Notes under the pieces: generated by a model
The model's input: the letters and a program-made list of their open reading frames with translations, nothing else
What the model was told of the DNA's origin: nothing
Database searches by the model: none
Translations under genes and position numbers: made by a program
Part shown: positions 59,601 through 64,000 of the stretch, piece after piece
Numbering within the stretch: the stretch's first letter is position 1
How the letters are laid out: every line of letters begins with the position of its first letter
NCBI GenBank assembly: GCA_024276995.1
Contig: JAJRWB010000076.1
Location: 1 to 64,000 of the forward strand
Origin: Candidatus Eiseniibacteriota bacterium
GTDB taxonomy: Bacteria; Orphanbacterota; Orphanbacteria; Orphanbacterales; Orphanbacteraceae
Direction of reading: 5' to 3'
DNA: 64,000 nucleotides

Positions 59601-61320
59601 GGGATCGTCCGGCGGAGCGGCCGCGGTCGACTCGATGGTCGTCACCGCGATCCTTCCGGGGGACACGGTCCGCGTCGATCTCGACTCCCGGGTGCCGTAC
59701 GCGGAGGATGAAGGAACCGTTTTCGAAGCCCGCCTGGATCGATCGGGAAGCGAGACGGCTCTCGAAAACAACACCGCCGTCGTTTCGATCGGGAAAACCG
59801 TCCCGGGCGACCGACTCGAGTTTTCCGGCTATGGTATCGCCCCGACGGAAATCGCCTTGTGCGATGGGATGCTCTACCAGGTAGTGGCCGGTTTCGTGCT
59901 GCCCCGGGAGCTTCGAACCGGCACGGATCGAAACGATCTTGTCGTGGCGGGTCACGACCTGTCGGTATCGGTGAACGATTTCTTCGTGATCAGCGGGAAC
60001 CGGGTGGAGCGGGTCGATCTTCATTCGGGAATGAAGGAGTTCCTCACCGGTTCGTCGAACCTCCCCTGCTGTCCGTCGGCGGGGAACGAAGTTTCGATCT
60101 GGACGGAGAGCCAGTGCGGCGGAAGAAGCAGCATCGCCGTTTTCCACCGGTCCACGGGACGGATCGATTACATGCCGTGCAGGAATCAACCGGTCGGGAA
60201 GCCGGCGGCTGCGGGCGGCGTCGCGTACTGGGCCGAGTCGGACGGAGACGGGAGCGCGCTTCTGAGCGCGAATCTCGATACCGGGACGGTCCGGGAAATC
60301 TACTCGACAAGCGATCGAATCGGTCTTCTCGCGGCGGATTCGTCGGGCGCGCTGTTCGCCCTTTCCCCCGCCGGAGGCACGAGCCTCCTCTTCTATGACG
60401 GCGTCGCCGGTTCGGTGCGCCTTCTCGCCCGCCGTGACGGCGCGATCGAATCGATCGCCATGGCGAAAGGTCTCGCCGTATGGAGCGAAAGGATGGGGGG
60501 AGAGGCGGATCTCTTCGCCATGGAAATCGAAGGGGAAAGGATCTACCCGATCTGTCTCGCCGCCGGGGACCAGGGAAGCGTCTCCCTTTCGGGCGACACG
60601 ATCGTTTGGATCGATGCCCGGACCGCCCCCGCTGTCGCGAGGGGAATGCATGTGGAGCGGGATCTCTTCGATGACCGGTCGATGGGGGGGGAGGAAGGCG
60701 CCGGAAAACCGCAATTCACCGTGCGGTTTCTCCGCGCCGAAGTGCTTGGCGATTCGGTGCGCCTCGACTGGCGGGTGGTCGGCGAGGTTTCCGAAGGCGT
60801 TTTCAAGCTCCTTCGCACCGGGGCGGGAATCTCCCGGGCCGATCTCGCCGACTCGATCGCCGCCGGGCGGATACAGGGCGAAGGTTTCTACTCGTTCGTC
60901 GACCATCTCGCACCCGATCGAAAGAGGCCGGAATTCCTTTACTACTATATCGAGGCGAACGTGGGAAAGACACGTATCACCGCCGGGCCGCTCGCCGTTC
61001 GACCGCCGGCGGTTCCCGTCTCCTGGGTCGTGGAACCGCCCTATCCGAATCCGGCGTCGAAGACGGTGAGACTCGCTTTTTCGGTACCGTCCTTTGTCGT
61101 GCTCCCGGAAAAAAGGGAAACGATTCTCGAGGTGTTCGACATCCGCGGGAGGAGAGTTCGAAAGGAGCGGTTCGGTGTGGTTGGAAGGGGGAGGAGGAGT
61201 GTCGAATGGGATCTCCTAGACGGGAGCGGAAGGGACGTCCGGTCGGGGCTGTATTTCCTCCGCCTCGCCGTGGGGGACCGGCGGTTTCCCGCCAGGAAAG
61301 TGTTGGTGGTTCGGCGTTGA
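56650..61320 (+). CDS. Giant secreted M6-family metalloprotease with GWPV propeller and FlgD-like tail
   Basis: 1556 residues. Signal peptide (about 1-33), an M6/immune inhibitor A-type peptidase domain with the zinc motif HETGHLLGLPDLYDRS (His220; HExxH form) and SLMAYGTW, a CARDB-like Ig domain (ELEVQSVHILDGG...VTVQNRGN), seven GWPV-headed FG-GAP-like repeats (about 544-867; AGWPVSLDTPVPGG, DVDGDGYDEVAVA) forming a likely seven-bladed propeller, a second CARDB-like domain, a TolB-like region, and a FlgD-like tail (PYPNPASKTVRLAFSV ... ARKVLVVRR). A secreted protease that presumably degrades extracellular proteins. ATG at 56650 with GGGAGGAGG 5 bases upstream. Confidence 0.87.
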   Translation: MECFLLTKTGARPFLAALAVTTFIFIPWRAAAVSPPSPELSAAAAKWERVLDIPREDYGPVAKNATGGELLVLLCDTDDRPADRTVNSRERWNDLFFAPRRSVAAHWEEATRGRVVFRGSAAEWIRLDGRYDDYRSDLSLFAAHAFAALAGTVDWSRYDWDGDGLAEGVVIVHAGRGGEETGSTGDIWSQARRFASPPGGFPVEAAAFVPEDGRLGVCAHETGHLLGLPDLYDRSLRSMGLGIWSLMAYGTWAGGGDSPTGLDAWSLFALGLGGEAPGSDENGVWTMHLFGDSPGPVRIVTAADRRESFLLGWRRRAGVDSLLPGGGLEIYHINDRYRGNSAPDHYHVALEQADGLFDLERSSDFRGWGDDGDLYPGSTGNVAFTASTLPSSRLSGGLRSGIALDIDTFTAAEGVTITGTAQAPLAPELEVQSVHILDGGETDRLVTGRRCVVEVTVQNRGNAVSPPREVTALAEETFLSVPSGRALLPELAVGEWSTAENSPRFKMVVDSTKTGPGAVHVVLSPDSIWLGDPARLEIGFLPPERPGWPVAVTEGWGVGEPSFLTAAGDTAGALLTGDLAGRLFRIGEDGRREILADVGGPPAGRCAVADIDGDGAEEIALLTEKGTLYLLGSDGSVFAGWPVSLDTPVPGGPLLMEEVDRSWSVVVSAGTALHRFDRGGAERDGWPVRFGSEITVPVLFVNRREDGVVVIDGEGAAHLLSPAGVERNGWPVPLGSPGVSAPVVAMFGSITLVVACEDGTIHGLRWDGTPAPGWPVDTGEPSFGTALAVADVDGDGYDEVAVAPSHSCTLLDRGGVPLAGWPVSTLPGRKSALLLADVAGDDRFEVIAGNRDAGWYGWDSRGRPLAGWPVPAEGFAGVSALADLDGDGTWEIYADDSARGWRAFDLAGGIRKRPAWTLSRGDAAATGNLPAPAGGLPDLEVIFPEPGISDERLWAGDPVRIPFLIVNRGVGESAATLLRTSWRTGSSGGAAAVDSMVVTAILPGDTVRVDLDSRVPYAEDEGTVFEARLDRSGSETALENNTAVVSIGKTVPGDRLEFSGYGIAPTEIALCDGMLYQVVAGFVLPRELRTGTDRNDLVVAGHDLSVSVNDFFVISGNRVERVDLHSGMKEFLTGSSNLPCCPSAGNEVSIWTESQCGGRSSIAVFHRSTGRIDYMPCRNQPVGKPAAAGGVAYWAESDGDGSALLSANLDTGTVREIYSTSDRIGLLAADSSGALFALSPAGGTSLLFYDGVAGSVRLLARRDGAIESIAMAKGLAVWSERMGGEADLFAMEIEGERIYPICLAAGDQGSVSLSGDTIVWIDARTAPAVARGMHVERDLFDDRSMGGEEGAGKPQFTVRFLRAEVLGDSVRLDWRVVGEVSEGVFKLLRTGAGISRADLADSIAAGRIQGEGFYSFVDHLAPDRKRPEFLYYYIEANVGKTRITAGPLAVRPPAVPVSWVVEPPYPNPASKTVRLAFSVPSFVVLPEKRETILEVFDIRGRRVRKERFGVVGRGRRSVEWDLLDGSGRDVRSGLYFLRLAVGDRRFPARKVLVVRR

Positions 61321-61345
61321 TCGGGCAGGAGGGGGTCCGTCGAAG

Positions 61346-62893
61346 CTAGGGCGGTCCGATCGATTCCCGGAGCGTCCGTAGACGCTCGAGTTCCGCCTGA
61401 GCCGGGGCGAAGTCGGGTGCTTCCCTCAGAGCGTTTTCGCACGCCCGGATCGCCTCGTCGGTCCGACCGAGAGAGGAGTAAAAACTGGAGAGGTTCATAT
61501 AGATCAGAGGGAGCTCCGAGCGGTCGCCGTCGGCCACCGCCCTTCGGAACGACTCTTCGGCGAGGGTGATCTCTCCACGCCGCGCATGGAAGAGGGCGAT
61601 TTCCGTTTCCTGTTTCGCGAAACCGTGGTGCCTGGCGATCGAAGAGATGCCTAGGACAATCATGACGGCGGCGAGGAGGAGGGAGAGAAGAATGTCGCGC
61701 ACCGCCCGGCGGCCGATGAAAGTCGCCAGGAGAAAGATGCCGTGCGCGGCGAACGGGATCATTCCGATCACGATCGGCAGGCGGTAGCGGGAGGTGATGT
61801 AGAAGACGAGAAGAGAGAAGAAGTAGGCACATACGAACAGGTGAAGATGCCCGATCCGGCGCCACCGCTTCATGCCGAAGAAGAAGCCGATCGCGGCGAA
61901 CGGCGAGATCGAGAGGAACGACGGGAGGAAACCGCTGAAAAGGGGAGAGATCCTGGCGAAGTAGTATTGGTTGTAATTGTCCGGGACCTCGTAGCCGTTG
62001 AGAGCGAGGCGGAACTTGAGGAGGATCAGACGAAGTTCCTTCCCCGGATGGGTGACGGCGAAGCGGACCGCCCTGCGGATCCAGAAAGAGGAGACTTCCG
62101 AAGGCCTGAGACTCCTTCCTTCGATCGATTCGGCATATCTGCGGGCGTCTTCCTCTTCGTGTTCCGGGACGCTTCGCACTTCGGGCGGCGGTGAGTGGAT
62201 TCCCGACGCGCCCGGGTGATTTCCCACGTAGAGATTGATACCGGCGTCCGATTCGGTGAGAACCCAGTCTCCCGCGACAAGCCGGTTTCGGGTGGTAACG
62301 GGGGCTATGGCGAACGCGGCTCCGACGAGAAAGAGAACGGCTTCACGAAGAGCCCTCCCCCGGCCGGGACGTTCCACCCTGAAAACGATCCATAAGGCGA
62401 GAAGTGGAAGGGCGAAGAGGAGATTGCCGCGGCCGCACACGGCGATACCGAGAAGGAGTCCCGCCTGCGCGAAATGAGTCTTCTTTCCGCTTTCGAGGGC
62501 ATGGGTGAGGCGAAGGAGCGCGCCGGCGAGAAAGGGAAAAACGATCACCGATTTCAGGATCATGGCGTCCTGGAAAACGAGTGTCCCGTAGAGCGATGCG
62601 ATCAGCCCGGCGAGGATTCCCTCGCGCCTGGAGAAGAGCTCGCGCGTCAGGAAGTAGAGGAGGACGCACGTGAGAGATCCGATCAGCGCCTGGACGACGC
62701 GTACCGCCATCAGGTCGCGGCCGAGGAGCGCATAGAGGGAGCCGAGAAAATAAGGGTAGAGCGGCGCCTGATAGAAAACGGTGTCGCCGGCCAGGTCGCC
62801 CGCCGCGATCCGTCCCGCCCATCGATCGTACGAGGCGGCATCGATCATCAGGTCGTCGAAGTAGGGCGAGTGGCGGAAATCGGAGAGGAACAA
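61346..62893 (-). CDS. GT39-family membrane glycosyltransferase with C-terminal TPR, N-terminus displaced
   Basis: 515 residues in the open frame. Motif DLMIDAASYDRWAGRIAAGD and QAPLYPYFLGSLYALLG, about 10 helices, and two TPR units at the end (LIYMNLSSFYSSLGRTDEAIRACENALREAP). The frame starts at a TTG (62893) and lacks the first helix. In-frame codons upstream, to a TGA at about 62967, encode that helix (KKIDWIAALLVFSIALGTRLLFLS) but offer no start. An ATG at 62981 or 62993 is out of frame by one base, the boundary lying at an A-run (62947-62950 on the plus strand). So either an indel (real or sequencing) or a non-standard start exists. Confidence 0.75.
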   Translation of the reverse strand: MFLSDFRHSPYFDDLMIDAASYDRWAGRIAAGDLAGDTVFYQAPLYPYFLGSLYALLGRDLMAVRVVQALIGSLTCVLLYFLTRELFSRREGILAGLIASLYGTLVFQDAMILKSVIVFPFLAGALLRLTHALESGKKTHFAQAGLLLGIAVCGRGNLLFALPLLALWIVFRVERPGRGRALREAVLFLVGAAFAIAPVTTRNRLVAGDWVLTESDAGINLYVGNHPGASGIHSPPPEVRSVPEHEEEDARRYAESIEGRSLRPSEVSSFWIRRAVRFAVTHPGKELRLILLKFRLALNGYEVPDNYNQYYFARISPLFSGFLPSFLSISPFAAIGFFFGMKRWRRIGHLHLFVCAYFFSLLVFYITSRYRLPIVIGMIPFAAHGIFLLATFIGRRAVRDILLSLLLAAVMIVLGISSIARHHGFAKQETEIALFHARRGEITLAEESFRRAVADGDRSELPLIYMNLSSFYSSLGRTDEAIRACENALREAPDFAPAQAELERLRTLRESIGPP

Positions 62894-63257
62894 GAGCCTC
62901 GTGCCGAGGGCGATGGAGAAGACGAGGAGCGCTGCGATCCAATCGATTTTCTTCTGCCGGTTCGTGTCTCAACTGCTCCATGTGCGGCGTCATATGGTTA
63001 TCGCACCCGGAACCGACCGATCGGTCATCGCGGTCGGCAGAGAGGAGGTGCGGACGGCCACGAGGAAGATAGCCGCCGGCAGGGGCGGAAGTCAATCGGC
63101 CCGTCCCGGAGCGTTGGCGACGACACGAAACCGGGTGGCCGTTCATGTAGATTCGCCCCGGCACGGTCTGTCCATCGCTTTCTCGACCCGCCTTCGAAGG
63201 GTGTTCTGAAGATTCTCGGTCCCGAACCGCCCGGTGGCGAACCGAATGGGAGGTTTC
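62894..63257. other. Divergent intergenic region
   Basis: 364 bases between the glycosyltransferase/TPR and comM genes. It contains the likely N-terminal coding part of the glycosyltransferase (62894-62993 on the minus strand). The remainder has no recognised gene or RNA. A TAGATT near 63150 could be a -10 for comM, but no matching -35 is clear. Confidence 0.5.
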
Positions 63258-64000
63258 ATGCTTTCAAGAGTACTGTCCGGGGCGTTGCACGGCGTGGACG
63301 CGATCCTCATCCAGGTGGAGGCGGATCTCGCGGGAGGGCTTCCCGCGTTCACCGTCGTCGGATTGCCGGACGCGGCGGTTCGCGAGTCGAGGGAGCGCGT
63401 CGCGGCGGCGCTCAAGAACTCCTCTTTCTCTTTCCCGGCGAGGAGGATCACGATCAACCTGGCGCCCGCCGGCGTAAGGAAGGAGGGAGCCCTCTATGAT
63501 CTTCCCATCGCGCTCGGCCTTCTCGTCTCGTCGGAACAGATCGAACCGTTCGCCATGGAGAAGACGCTCGTCGTCGGCGAACTTTCACTGGACGGCAGGC
63601 TACGCCCTGTGCGGGGCGTACTCCCGATGACGATTTGCGCGCGCACTTCCGGGCTAGATGCCGTGATCGTTCCTGAAGAGAACGCCGAGGAGGCCGCCGC
63701 AGTGGAAGGGATCAACATATGGCCCGCCCGTTCTCTTCTCGACGTGGTAGAGCGATTCCGTTCACCGAACGGCTCGAAGCCCTATTCCGCCGCCCGGGGG
63801 AAGAAGGACGTTTCGTCGCGGTGCGCCGATCTATCCGAGGTGAGGGGCCATGAGCACGCCCGCCGCGCCGTGGAGGTCGCCGCGGCGGGGGGACATAATA
63901 TCCTCTTCGTCGGTCCGCCCGGTTCGGGGAAGACGATGATCGCCCGCCGGCTGCCCTCGATCCTTCCCGACCTGACTCGCGACGAGGCGCTCGCCGTGAC
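63258..64000 (+). CDS. comM: ComM/YifB-family Mg-chelatase-like ATPase (partial, runs off window)
   Basis: First 247 residues visible. N-terminal Lon-protease-like ring domain (SGALHGVDAILIQVEADLAGGLPAFTVVGLPDAAVRESRERV, RITINLAPAGVRKEGALYDLPIALGLLVSSEQI) and the start of the AAA+ domain (DLSEVRGHEHARRAVEVAAAGGHNILFVGPPGSGKTM). ComM is a helicase-like ATPase that extends branch migration in natural transformation. ATG at 63258 with GGGAGGT upstream. The 3' end lies beyond the window. Confidence 0.94.
   Translation, partial: MLSRVLSGALHGVDAILIQVEADLAGGLPAFTVVGLPDAAVRESRERVAAALKNSSFSFPARRITINLAPAGVRKEGALYDLPIALGLLVSSEQIEPFAMEKTLVVGELSLDGRLRPVRGVLPMTICARTSGLDAVIVPEENAEEAAAVEGINIWPARSLLDVVERFRSPNGSKPYSAARGKKDVSSRCADLSEVRGHEHARRAVEVAAAGGHNILFVGPPGSGKTMIARRLPSILPDLTRDEALAV

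Overview
The window is gene-dense, GC-rich bacterial DNA with short intergenic gaps. It has a canonical ffh-rpsP-khpA-rimM-trmD-rplS-rnhB-yraN block, outer-membrane and lipoprotein genes (a Gram-negative envelope), and AddAB rather than RecBCD. Several large secreted proteins end in a FlgD-like 'NPFNP...' immunoglobulin-fold tail. That tail, with LVIVD and PQQ propellers and an M6 peptidase, is typical of uncultured lineages of the Fibrobacteres-Chlorobi-Bacteroidetes superphylum and neighbours (Eisenbacteria, Krumholzibacteria or Latescibacteria-like). The phylum is inferred from style only. No rRNA, tRNA, insertion sequence, prophage or CRISPR was seen.

Layout. 1-5.0 kb: translation and SRP operon. 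5.1-11 kb: TPR lipoprotein, giant LVIVD protein, and a divergent monoheme cytochrome-barrel protein. 11.4-21.8 kb: membrane aminopropyltransferase-like protein, RecD2 helicase, ArnT-like glycosyltransferase, PAP2 enzyme, thioredoxin, family-4 uracil-DNA glycosylase, prepilin peptidase, then rlmE and ptsN on the other strand. 21.9-33.4 kb: second membrane aminopropyltransferase-like/TPR protein, PIG-L deacetylase, and yhaM-addB-addA for RNA turnover and double-strand break repair. 33.5-42.3 kb: double PQQ propeller, unknown gene, TMTC-like glycosyltransferase/TPR, beta-helix protein and phosphodiesterase lipoprotein. 42.3-48.5 kb, minus strand: EEP nuclease, AhpD-like selenoprotein, CYTH protein and OmpA-like lipoprotein, then tag, lspA, ferredoxin and geranylgeranyl-reductase-family oxidoreductase. 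48.7-53.5 kb: GldA/F/G-like ABC operon with DUF4340 and a dCMP deaminase. 53.6-64 kb: AmrS-type radical SAM enzyme, lipoprotein, small RAM-domain protein, decayed GNAT gene, giant M6 metalloprotease, glycosyltransferase/TPR protein, and the start of comM/yifB at the window edge.

The most striking item is at 44050-44574. Two apparent ORFs are one AhpD-like peroxidase gene with an in-frame UGA at the peroxidatic position of its CxxC motif (C70-R-Y-U73). A stem-loop follows with GGUCU in the same register as in the E. coli fdhF SECIS. It is very probably a selenoprotein that routine gene callers split or truncate. Also notable are the single-heme cytochrome/beta-barrel fusion, a PQQ protein made of two eight-blade propellers, two multipass membrane aminopropyltransferase-like fusions, and a GNAT gene in which both a frameshift and an internal deletion can be recognised.

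Several near-consensus sigma-70-type promoters (TTGACA-N16/17-TAnnnT) are visible, at rplS, trxA, yhaM, the ABC operon and the cytochrome-barrel gene. The housekeeping sigma factor therefore probably recognises standard elements.
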